Source of the DNA: Methanospirillum hungatei JF-1
GTDB lineage: Archaea > Halobacteriota > Methanomicrobia > Methanomicrobiales > Methanospirillaceae
Direction of reading: 5' to 3'
Assembly (NCBI RefSeq): GCF_000013445.1
Contig: NC_007796.1
Coordinates: forward strand, 682,001-746,000
Length of the DNA stretch: 64,000 bases
Both the position numbers and the translations under genes were made by a program. Shown here one piece after another: positions 9,654-17,452 of the stretch; the first letter of the stretch is position 1, and each line of letters starts with the position of its first letter. The notes below the pieces were generated by a model. That model saw only the letters and a list, made by a program, of their open reading frames with translations. It was not told the DNA's origin and did no database searches.

Positions 9654-10184
9654 TCAGGTAATTGGAATGGTATACACCTGCTCCTTTGCTTTTGGTTCCT
9701 TTTTCGGGATGGTAAGTTCTAAAATTCCATCCTTCATGGAACCTTCAGCCTTCTCTGCCCTGACTTCTTCTGGGAAATGTACTTCCCGTTTCCAGGTTGA
9801 ATAATACCGTTCACGATGGAGATAGTTTTTCTCTGATTTTTCGTTGTAAGATTCCTTCTGGGCCTTCAGGATCAATGAATCACTGGTAATCTGGACTTCT
9901 ACATCATCCTTTGTCATACCAGGTAATTCGACCTGAAGTTTATAGTGATCCCCTTCATCGATGAGATCTAGGGGTGCATAATGTTCTCTTCCAAATTCCG
10001 CTATATCTTTGGGGAGATAATCGAATGGGAAATATGGCCGCATCAGGTTATCGAAGGACCTTCGAAAATCTTCGAATATGGAATCGAAGTCATCAATAAA
10101 TCCTGACCGGTGCTCCCTCAAGGCACGGGTTTGTGGTGATGAGGGAGTAATTTCTGTTCCTTTTTGTTTTTTAAAGAGGCTCAT
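9654..10184 (-). CDS. hsp20: small heat shock protein, Hsp20 / alpha-crystallin family
   Basis: ATP-independent holdase chaperone, 176 residues. The alpha-crystallin domain covers about residues 70-165: YKLQVELPGM, DDVEVQITSDSLILKAQK, a flexible N-YLHRER arm and the typical GILELTIPKK strand near the C-terminus, followed by an I-x-I-type tail (VYTIPIT). The N-terminus is variable and rich in charged residues, with a RRSFDNLMRPYFPF stretch. An AGGAGG ribosome site lies eight bases upstream of the ATG. The gene shares its short intergenic region with a PsiE-like gene on the same strand. Confidence 0.95.
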   Translation of the reverse strand: MSLFKKQKGTEITPSSPQTRALREHRSGFIDDFDSIFEDFRRSFDNLMRPYFPFDYLPKDIAEFGREHYAPLDLIDEGDHYKLQVELPGMTKDDVEVQITSDSLILKAQKESYNEKSEKNYLHRERYYSTWKREVHFPEEVRAEKAEGSMKDGILELTIPKKEPKAKEQVYTIPIT

Positions 10185-10212
10185 AATCGTTCCCTCCTTT
10201 GCACACTTTAAG

Positions 10213-10719
10213 TTAGTCTTTAATTTTATTTATATTTTTCTCTTTTCGTTTTGCAAAATTTTCGAGTGATCCCCTGAACTCCTCAATAAAGGTCCCCCGG
10301 TCAAGAACCTCAACTTCCTCCTTTCTGATAGCACCATATCGCAATAACAGGAGAAGTGAAAAAAACAATACTGAAACCGTGAGTATAGTAAGAGGATTAA
10401 TCTCAAGAATTCCATGAAGGATTATCTCACGCAGTATGGACACGATTCCTACTTCTATCATGATATCAACTGCAATACGGTGCTCCCGGATATAGATGAT
10501 AAGGAGGCGGTAAATTTCCACAAGTACCAGAATATAGATCAATTCTGATGCAACATACTGAAATTCAAAAGGTTGTGCCAGGGCGAAGTACATGGACAGA
10601 AGCGTCTTCACCATGAGAGCGAATAGTAATCCACACGTACCGATTACAATGATATCCTGAATATTTTCAAGCAATCGTCTGAAAAGATCATGAATTTTAT
10701 TGTATGAAATACCCGGCAT
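10213..10719 (-). CDS. PsiE-like four-TM membrane protein
   Basis: Integral membrane protein of 168 residues with about four hydrophobic segments (around residues 20-45, 55-80, 95-115 and 115-135), resembling the phosphate-starvation-inducible PsiE family; function of that family is unknown. The ATG at 10,719 has a GAGGTG ribosome site seven bases upstream; a GTG three codons earlier overlaps that site and is less likely. The C-terminus is basic (KRKEKNINKIK). It lies immediately upstream of hsp20 on the same strand (about 30-base gap), so co-expression with the chaperone is possible. Confidence 0.7.
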   Translation of the reverse strand: MPGISYNKIHDLFRRLLENIQDIIVIGTCGLLFALMVKTLLSMYFALAQPFEFQYVASELIYILVLVEIYRLLIIYIREHRIAVDIMIEVGIVSILREIILHGILEINPLTILTVSVLFFSLLLLLRYGAIRKEEVEVLDRGTFIEEFRGSLENFAKRKEKNINKIKD

Positions 10720-10863
10720 ACAATTCACCTCAGATCTCTTTCCATATTTTATCCTTATGTACTACATATTTATCCTTTTGTAAGGCAACCTTTACTTTGC
10801 ATCGTACACCTCCTGACAATCAAAGACAAAAAGGTCCGGATTATTCTTCAGGAGTTCAATTCC

Positions 10864-11850
10864 ATGAACGCAGAAATTCAGTCACTTACAAATCAGGCAA
10901 AAGAGTGTGCGGATCTCCTCATCCCTCTGGAACATGAGATCTGTCAGGTTATCGCCGGTCAGAAAAACATCCTTGAACGACTTATCATCGCATTGATCGC
11001 AGATGGACATGTTCTATTGGAAGGTGTTCCTGGTATAGCAAAGACACTGATGATAAAAACTCTTGCACAGTGCATCGATACCGGTTTTTGCCGGATACAG
11101 TTCACTCCAGACCTCCTTCCCGCCGACATCACCGGAACGAAGATTTACAACCAGCAGGACTGCACATTCAAAACGGTAAAGGGTCCGGTATTTACTCAGT
11201 TTCTTCTTGCTGATGAGATAAACCGTGCCCCGCCAAAGGTTCAGTCAGCACTTCTTGAAGCAATGCAGGAACGGCAGGTTACCATCCAAGGTGAGACGTA
11301 TGCTCTTCCTGACCCCTTCTTTGTCCTTGCAACAGAGAACCCGATCGAACATGAAGGAACGTATCCGCTTCCTGAAGCACAGATGGATCGGTTCATGTTT
11401 AAGGTTCTGATGGGTTATCCGTCAAAATCAGAGGAACTTCTCATTCTGGATCGGTTTACCGAAGGAGTCTGTTATCAGCCAAAACCGGTCATCTCTGCTT
11501 CAGATATCAAAAAAATCCAAACGGTGGTTCCCTCTATCTATGCAGACCTTGAGATCAAGAAATATGTCACATCTCTTGTTGATGCAACCCGGAATCCGAA
11601 AGAGTATCAAATCCCTCTTGCTTCCTATATCCGGTATGGAGCATCGCCCCGTGCCTCTATATATCTGATGTTGGGAGCGAAGGCACACGCACTCCTCCGG
11701 GGAAGAGGATTTGTCATTCCGGATGACGTAAAAGCAGTTGCTCATGATGTACTTCGTCACCGGATCCTGCTCTCCTATCTTGCAGAGGCAGAAGAGATTA
11801 CGGTGGATTCAATCATCGATCAGATCATACGAACAGTCCCGGTCCCCTGA
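10864..11850 (+). CDS. moxR: MoxR-family AAA+ ATPase
   Basis: Cytoplasmic AAA+ chaperone-like ATPase, 328 residues, at the head of a six-gene cluster. Walker A is GVPGIAKT (54-61), Walker B FLLADEINRAPP (114-124), sensor 1 ATENP, and the MoxR-typical EGTYPLPEAQMDRF follows. MoxR proteins usually work with VWA-domain partners to mature or insert metal ions or cofactors into protein complexes, or in envelope stress responses. A CAGGAG ribosome site precedes the ATG by about eight bases. Downstream DUF58, VWA and BatD-like genes follow with overlaps, which is the classic MoxR/Bat arrangement. Confidence 0.95.
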   Translation: MNAEIQSLTNQAKECADLLIPLEHEICQVIAGQKNILERLIIALIADGHVLLEGVPGIAKTLMIKTLAQCIDTGFCRIQFTPDLLPADITGTKIYNQQDCTFKTVKGPVFTQFLLADEINRAPPKVQSALLEAMQERQVTIQGETYALPDPFFVLATENPIEHEGTYPLPEAQMDRFMFKVLMGYPSKSEELLILDRFTEGVCYQPKPVISASDIKKIQTVVPSIYADLEIKKYVTSLVDATRNPKEYQIPLASYIRYGASPRASIYLMLGAKAHALLRGRGFVIPDDVKAVAHDVLRHRILLSYLAEAEEITVDSIIDQIIRTVPVP

Positions 11851-11861
11851 AGCGGTGAACT

Positions 11862-12749
11862 ATGCCGGATAATACCAGCTATTCGGATTTGATTCAGAAT
11901 GTCAGGACAATTGATATCCTGACCAGGGCACGGGTTACCGGTCAGCAGGCCGGAGTCCATATCTCTCTTTTCAAGGGACAGGGTGTTGAATTTTCCGATA
12001 TCAGGGAATATATTCCCGGTGATGATATCCGTGCCATTGACTGGAAGATAACTGCCCGGTATCAAATCCCCTATGTTAAGGAGTTTGTTGAAGAACGTGA
12101 TCATACTATCTATCTGATTGCAGATATCTCCGGTTCAGGAACTTTTGGTCACGTGGTCTCAAAATTCAGCACTCTGGTCTCTGTTCTCGCAACCATTGCC
12201 TTATCAGCGGTTCATTATCACGACCGGGTAGGGCTGATTCTGGTATCAGACAAGGTTGAGAAGTTCATTCCTGCCAGAAGTGGTAGAAACCATGTTATTC
12301 ACCTTATCCAGTCGATAATAACTCATACATCGCAGGCCGGAGGTTCTGATCTCCGCCCGGCTTTGTCCATGATCGTGCAAAGGGTCCGCCGGATGTCGAC
12401 CGTGATCCTCTTATCTGATTTCTTCACTCCTGACTGTTCAAAGGAGTTATCCATGGTGAAACGACATCATGATCTCCTGGCGATCCGGATCTCCGATCCC
12501 CGTGAAGAAGAGCTTCCTGATGTCGGACTGATAGAACTAGAGGATGCCGAATCAGGAGAGCAGATTCTGGTTGATACATCAAATCCTCTCGTTCGTGAGG
12601 AATACCAAAAAGCAACGGCTCAGCATACCGAGAAGATTTCTCTTATGATGAGAAAGCACAGGATCCCATTCGTCAATATCAGATCCGGTGATGATTATGT
12701 CCCTATCCTTAAGCATCTGATGATGGCCCGTCCGGGAGGAGAATTATGA
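11862..12749 (+). CDS. DUF58 domain protein (VWA-like fold)
   Basis: DUF58 family protein of 295 residues that forms part of the MoxR/Bat module. The hallmark DIREYIPGDDIRAIDWK box appears at about residues 45-60, followed by a VWA-like core with ADISGSG (a MIDAS-like D-x-S-G-S, near residue 90). No transmembrane segment is evident, so it is probably cytoplasmic or membrane-associated through partners. It begins 11 bases after moxR and overlaps the next gene by four bases (ATGA), showing an operon. The exact role of DUF58 proteins is not established; a link to MoxR ATPase substrates is inferred from context. Confidence 0.93.
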   Translation: MPDNTSYSDLIQNVRTIDILTRARVTGQQAGVHISLFKGQGVEFSDIREYIPGDDIRAIDWKITARYQIPYVKEFVEERDHTIYLIADISGSGTFGHVVSKFSTLVSVLATIALSAVHYHDRVGLILVSDKVEKFIPARSGRNHVIHLIQSIITHTSQAGGSDLRPALSMIVQRVRRMSTVILLSDFFTPDCSKELSMVKRHHDLLAIRISDPREEELPDVGLIELEDAESGEQILVDTSNPLVREEYQKATAQHTEKISLMMRKHRIPFVNIRSGDDYVPILKHLMMARPGGEL

Positions 12750-13696
12750 CTGGGTTTTATCATCCTGAGTGGCTGATTGCCCTGGTTCTTCTGCCCTGTC
12801 TCTATTATTACTATGAATATCAGACAAAACGAAAGAAACAGGAAGCAATCGTCTTTTCACATATCGGGTTTTTAAAAAGTGCTCTTCATGGGAGTACGCA
12901 ATCTTCCCGGCCACGGACTCTTCTCCTGCTTATTCTTGCAGCTATCGGATGCATCATCATCGGACTTGCGGATCCTCACATACCCCTTGAACAGACAAAA
13001 GAAGGGGTAAGTGTGGTTCTTGTTCTGGATGTATCAGGAAGCATGCAGGCAACCGATTATCAGCCGACCAGACTGGAATCTTCAAAACGTTCAGCAGAGA
13101 TTCTGTTAAAATCCCTTGATCCAAAGGATTACGCCGGGATAATTACATTTGAATCAGGTGCCACCAGTGCAGCCTATCTCTCACCTGATAAGGATCGTGT
13201 AATCAGAAAACTGCAGGCAATCGAGCCAAAGGAGGGAGCGACAGCAATTGGGGACGGTCTGGCTCTTGGTATTGATATGGCTGAATCTATGCCAAACCGT
13301 AAAAAGGTAGTTATTCTGTTATCCGACGGAGTGAACAATGCCGGTGTTATCCATCCTGAACAGGCGGCAGGGTTTGCACGGGAGAAGGGAATTCAGGTGT
13401 TCACTATTGGTATGGGTTCAGACAGTCCGGTCGTACTTGGATATGACTGGTTTGGAAATCCCCAGTATGCAACACTTGATGAAGCGATGCTCCAGCAGAT
13501 AGCAGCATCTACGAATGGACAGTATTTCAAATCAGTCGACGATCGAACCCTTTCAGAGATATATTCAAATCTGAACAAAGAGATCGTCCGTGAGAAAGAG
13601 GATACCAGTATCCGTGACTGGTTCTATATTGCCGCACTGATTCTGATTTCAGGAGAGATATTCCTACGATACGGAAGGAGGAGGATTATTCAATGA
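12746..13696 (+). CDS. VWA-domain membrane protein, BatA-like
   Basis: Membrane-anchored von Willebrand factor A protein, 316 residues. A hydrophobic segment lies at the N-terminus (residues 9-22), a second at about 58-74, a VWA domain occupies about 88-285, and a third hydrophobic segment is near 293-308, an arrangement typical of BatA/BatB. The MIDAS motif DVSGSM (D95-S97-S99), the downstream GATAIGD threonine and LLSDGVN aspartate complete a metal-binding site. It overlaps the next gene by four bases. In Bat systems such proteins work with MoxR and BatD-type partners in envelope functions; the ligand here is unknown. Confidence 0.92.
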   Translation: MTGFYHPEWLIALVLLPCLYYYYEYQTKRKKQEAIVFSHIGFLKSALHGSTQSSRPRTLLLLILAAIGCIIIGLADPHIPLEQTKEGVSVVLVLDVSGSMQATDYQPTRLESSKRSAEILLKSLDPKDYAGIITFESGATSAAYLSPDKDRVIRKLQAIEPKEGATAIGDGLALGIDMAESMPNRKKVVILLSDGVNNAGVIHPEQAAGFAREKGIQVFTIGMGSDSPVVLGYDWFGNPQYATLDEAMLQQIAASTNGQYFKSVDDRTLSEIYSNLNKEIVREKEDTSIRDWFYIAALILISGEIFLRYGRRRIIQ

Positions 13697-15306
13697 ATGC
13701 GAAAATATTCTTGTGGATTCTTGCCGGATGTATCCTTATATCCGGATTTCATGCAGTTGCGGATGATATTTCAATGTCATCTGCACAATCAGAATATTAT
13801 TATCAGGTTGGGACCGATGCACAGGTTCCCTTTACCATAGAGAGTTCATTTCCGAATACTCTGATTGGAACGCTTCAGTATAGTCTAACCCGGCACCAGA
13901 ATGACGGTGGTTTTTCCATATCACAGACCAGTACACAGTCCCAGTCCTTTCCGGTAGCTCCGGGCAGATCGAATCATGGCCTGACTCTTACTTCAGAAAC
14001 AGAAACCGATTATGATCTCTCTCTGCTCCTGCTGTATGAGGATAAGGGAAAGGATTATGCGGTTGTTCTTCCTCCACTGTCGGTTCACTTTGTCTCTGAT
14101 CCAAAAAAATATAATCCACAGCAGAAGACTGTTCGCTCTTCGACATCTGAAGCGACGAAGACTCCCTCATCCTCTTCACAGATGGATCCATTTACCCAGA
14201 TGGAACAGGAGATGCAGCAGATAAGACAGCAACACCAGCAACTGATGCAGAGTTTCATGTCTCAGAGTATGACAGGATCTTCACGGTCTTCTTCCGCTGC
14301 ACAGAATCCCTCGCAGGCTTTACAAAATAATCAGATGTCTTCTTCCTCTTCAGCATTACAGCAGCAGATGATAGAGGAGAGTCAGCAAAATGAGGAGAAT
14401 AGGCGGAAACTTGCAGATTCTCTTGAGAAGGATCCCCTTATCAGGCAGCAGGCATCAGATCTTCGAAAGGCCGGGTATAACCAAACTTCAGGGCGGATAG
14501 TTCCGACCGGACCAGATAAAGGAGAGGTCGCTGTCAGTTTTGAGAATGATAACGGGGAAAAGATTTCTGTAACAGGAAAGGCAGAAGATGGGAAGGTTTC
14601 ATCGCTCACCGCTGAGAAGAGTGGAGAAATTCCTGTTCCTCCGACACTCAGCTCGAACAGTACCTGGAATGATCTAAAAGACCAGTTACACAACAGTTCG
14701 ATGGTGCCATTATCGGGATCGGTGACCAGGACTCCTGAAGAGACGACGATCAGGCAGCAGTACACAAGTCCGGATGGGAGAAATGCAACCCTGTCTGCCC
14801 GGATTGTAAATGAAACCGTGGAAGAAGTTACTCTGCAGCAGGATGATGCGTTTCCCTTATTCTGGTTTATCGGAATATTGTTGGTTATTCTTCTTATTGT
14901 CCTCTGCGCCGGAGTTGCCTGGTGGTATCTCTCCACCCGCCCGGAGCCAAAACCATGCGAAGAATGTGTGATTCCATCGAAAGATTACCATGAGATTGTG
15001 AATGAGATGCTGAGCGATGCAGAACGTGCCTATCATGCAGGAGAGAAGAAAGAAGGGTATGGCATGCTTGGTCAGGCAATACGGACCTATATTTCACATA
15101 CTTATGGAAAAGGAGATGCCCTGACCAGTGAGGAGATTATATCCGGCTCCCCCGGACTGATTCTTCCGGAAAAGGAGAAGATAATTGAGATTTTGACATG
15201 GTCTTCTCTTGTTGAATATGCAAAAGAAGAACCACTGGATGAGCAGTTTTTCGGATTTCTCTCACAAGCTCATGATCTCGTCAGGTTTCAGAAAAGTGAA
15301 GACTGA
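13693..15306 (+). CDS. BatD-position membrane protein with Gln/Ser-rich linker
   Basis: Protein of 537 residues with a signal peptide (hydrophobic residues 5-20), an extracytoplasmic beta-rich domain to about residue 150, a strongly Ser/Gln/Met-rich region (about 155-240), a second folded part (about 255-385), one transmembrane helix near 390-412 and a cytoplasmic C-terminal helical domain with DAERAYHAGEKKEGY and SLVEYAKEEPLDEQFF. This topology matches BatD-like proteins, with their TPR-like/DUF tail, but overall identity is not recognisable. It overlaps the VWA gene by four bases and completes the MoxR-DUF58-VWA set, so a role in the same envelope complex is inferred. The low-complexity region is unusual for a methanogen gene of this kind. 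Confidence 0.75.
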   Translation: MNAKIFLWILAGCILISGFHAVADDISMSSAQSEYYYQVGTDAQVPFTIESSFPNTLIGTLQYSLTRHQNDGGFSISQTSTQSQSFPVAPGRSNHGLTLTSETETDYDLSLLLLYEDKGKDYAVVLPPLSVHFVSDPKKYNPQQKTVRSSTSEATKTPSSSSQMDPFTQMEQEMQQIRQQHQQLMQSFMSQSMTGSSRSSSAAQNPSQALQNNQMSSSSSALQQQMIEESQQNEENRRKLADSLEKDPLIRQQASDLRKAGYNQTSGRIVPTGPDKGEVAVSFENDNGEKISVTGKAEDGKVSSLTAEKSGEIPVPPTLSSNSTWNDLKDQLHNSSMVPLSGSVTRTPEETTIRQQYTSPDGRNATLSARIVNETVEEVTLQQDDAFPLFWFIGILLVILLIVLCAGVAWWYLSTRPEPKPCEECVIPSKDYHEIVNEMLSDAERAYHAGEKKEGYGMLGQAIRTYISHTYGKGDALTSEEIISGSPGLILPEKEKIIEILTWSSLVEYAKEEPLDEQFFGFLSQAHDLVRFQKSED

Positions 15307-15350
15307 TTCCTGATCAAAGCATCCAAATATTTTCAGGGTTCAGGAATAGT

Positions 15351-15530
15351 ATGGGGATATCACCCGGAGATGAAACGATATGCCAGGTCTGTGGGAAACC
15401 TGCAATCGGTCTTGAAATACTCGGATGTTGTAAGGTGGTGGTATGCGAGGATCATGCTAGTTCCTTCCTCCGTAATCTCTCATCAGGAGAAAAATTGGAG
15501 TTTGGAGCCTGTTATTATGTCAGATATTGA
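15351..15530 (+). CDS. Cys-rich small protein, 59 residues, zinc-binding candidate
   Basis: Small open reading frame from an ATG at 15,351 to a TGA at 15,528-15,530. Its translation has a CQVCGK pair, then CCKVVVCEDH and a later ACYY, giving six cysteines and a histidine in an arrangement that could bind one or two zinc ions. It fills a 266-base gap between the BatD-like and DUF2207 genes, reads in the same direction, and ends only about 40 bases before the DUF2207 start. Only a weak ribosome site (CAGGAAT) precedes it. The presence of regular CxxC spacing in a frame without stops argues for a real gene, but short length keeps confidence moderate. Confidence 0.62.
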   Translation: MGISPGDETICQVCGKPAIGLEILGCCKVVVCEDHASSFLRNLSSGEKLEFGACYYVRY

Positions 15531-15571
15531 TATCCGCGTACAAACCAGATATGGCTTTTCAGAGGAACGCC

Positions 15572-17392
15572 ATGGATGATGAAAATAAGGATTTGACACT
15601 TCTCCTTTTAATAACCGCCGGAATTGCGATATGTGGATTTTTTCTCTTCTCTTTTGCCCAGACGATATTTATCCCTGATCTGAAGGTCAATTCATATGAT
15701 GTCTCCTTCTCATGGGATGGTACATTACAGGAATCATATCTCTATAATGTTCATATATCTGATTACTATAGAAGTCTGAACCGGAAATTTGAAAGTCCGG
15801 TGTATAGCACGATTCGTTCAGACTCATATATCCGGTTTATATCAGTAGCGCCTCCCTCGGGAACCATTGGGTATGTGAAAGAAGCTGATGGAACCGTAAC
15901 CCTTACCGGTGAAAATACAGGTGCCCGTTCAATTATTACTGACCGGGCTGGAAGAAATGAAGCCGGGGCATTCAATCCAGGGTATTTCCGTTCAGGGACG
16001 TACCTGATATCGTATACGTGGGATATTGTACCTCCGGTAGAACGGGGGACTGATGGGGACCATCTGAATATTGATCTGGCCACAACTCATATTCCTTATG
16101 ATTCAGTCAGGATTCAGATCCCGGCACCCGGTGTGACCAAACTCTATCCTCATCCGGCAGATCTTACGGTTACCCGATCTGGTGATTCATACATCCTGAC
16201 CGGTTCAGTATCCGAAGATATTCCACTAGGATTTGAAGTGCTGATAGATCCCTCGGTCACCGCATCACTGAACGGGCAGGTCAGACCTATATCCGGTTCA
16301 GTCAGGGAACGGACAGAGCAGGCAAACCCCTGGTATCTCTCAGTAGCAAATCCCCTGTACCGGCTGATATCCGCACTCTCCAGTCTGCTGCTCTTTGGTA
16401 TTCCTGTCCTTCTGCTTGGTATCTGGTACAGGTATGGCCGGGAAAAATCCTATACTGTCCCTGATCACCTGAGTTTTGTTCCTGATCCGTCAATAAAACC
16501 CTGGCTTGTCTCTCTTGTCTTCTCAGGAGATCCTGGGAAGTTTCCAGAAGAAGGGCTCCATGCGACATTGATTGATCTCCATCGCAGAGGCATCATCTCA
16601 ATACAGCAGCAGTCAGAGAAGGACTTTTCAATCCGGGTATTAAAGAACGGGACCGGTGATAGATACGAAGAGCAGGTGATCAGAACATTATCCCTCCTTT
16701 CAGAGGACGGAATTGTGACAAATGAGACGTTTACCCGGATGGCCTCTGATGCCAATGCGAATGAATCAATGAGGACCCAACTGGTTGAGTTTCAGAGATC
16801 ATTCCGGGACCTTCCAACCGGAATCGTTGATCAGATGATCTCTGCTTATATCAGGAATGGTCATACCCATCTTATTCCCCTTCTCATCCTGGCTGTAGGT
16901 GTATTTTTTGTATCCCTGGTGCTGATCATCATCGGTCCGGGTGATCGTCTGATCCTTGGTCCGGCTGTCTATCATAGTTCTTTAACTATTCTACAGATGA
17001 TTATCGCCCTGGTATTCCCGGTATCTCTCTTTGGAACCTGGAAGGAGGATTACTACCGGGATCGGTTACAATGGGAGTCATTCCGGGGATTTCTTTCAGA
17101 CTCGGTCATGATGCAGCGGTACTCTCCGGAGGATATATCCATCTGGGGAGACTGGATGGTATATGGGACCGCTCTTGGTGTTGGTGATCAGGTATCAAAG
17201 ACGCTTAAATCATTAAAAATTCATGTTCCTGATCTCCCATCCGGCGGGTGGTTTGCTCCTGCTCTCATTCACACCGGATTTTCTCCTATGCTTGCCTATT
17301 CTCCCCCTTCATCCGGGTCAGGCGGATCCTTTGGAGGAGGAGGTTTTGGCGGCGGCGGAGGATTTGGTGGTGGAGGCGCCGGCGGGTGGTAA
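15572..17392 (+). CDS. DUF2207 domain membrane protein with Gly-rich tail
   Basis: Membrane protein of about 606 residues. An N-terminal hydrophobic helix (residues 9-30) precedes a DUF2207-type extracytoplasmic domain (about 35-255), then a helix near 275, a cytoplasmic portion, two further helices near 435-495, and a C-terminus made of Gly/Phe runs (GGSFGGGGFGGGGG), a tail characteristic of DUF2207 proteins. An AGAGG ribosome site lies six bases upstream of the ATG at 15,572; TTG (15,527) and ATG (15,551) alternatives are upstream. Function unknown. Placement directly after the MoxR/Bat set and the Cys-rich protein suggests a shared envelope process. Confidence 0.85.
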   Translation: MDDENKDLTLLLLITAGIAICGFFLFSFAQTIFIPDLKVNSYDVSFSWDGTLQESYLYNVHISDYYRSLNRKFESPVYSTIRSDSYIRFISVAPPSGTIGYVKEADGTVTLTGENTGARSIITDRAGRNEAGAFNPGYFRSGTYLISYTWDIVPPVERGTDGDHLNIDLATTHIPYDSVRIQIPAPGVTKLYPHPADLTVTRSGDSYILTGSVSEDIPLGFEVLIDPSVTASLNGQVRPISGSVRERTEQANPWYLSVANPLYRLISALSSLLLFGIPVLLLGIWYRYGREKSYTVPDHLSFVPDPSIKPWLVSLVFSGDPGKFPEEGLHATLIDLHRRGIISIQQQSEKDFSIRVLKNGTGDRYEEQVIRTLSLLSEDGIVTNETFTRMASDANANESMRTQLVEFQRSFRDLPTGIVDQMISAYIRNGHTHLIPLLILAVGVFFVSLVLIIIGPGDRLILGPAVYHSSLTILQMIIALVFPVSLFGTWKEDYYRDRLQWESFRGFLSDSVMMQRYSPEDISIWGDWMVYGTALGVGDQVSKTLKSLKIHVPDLPSGGWFAPALIHTGFSPMLAYSPPSSGSGGSFGGGGFGGGGGFGGGGAGGW

Positions 17393-17452
17393 TGTAAGAA
17401 ACACCTATCTTCCGGTGCAGCCAATAATATACGGAATTTTTGAGGAAATATT

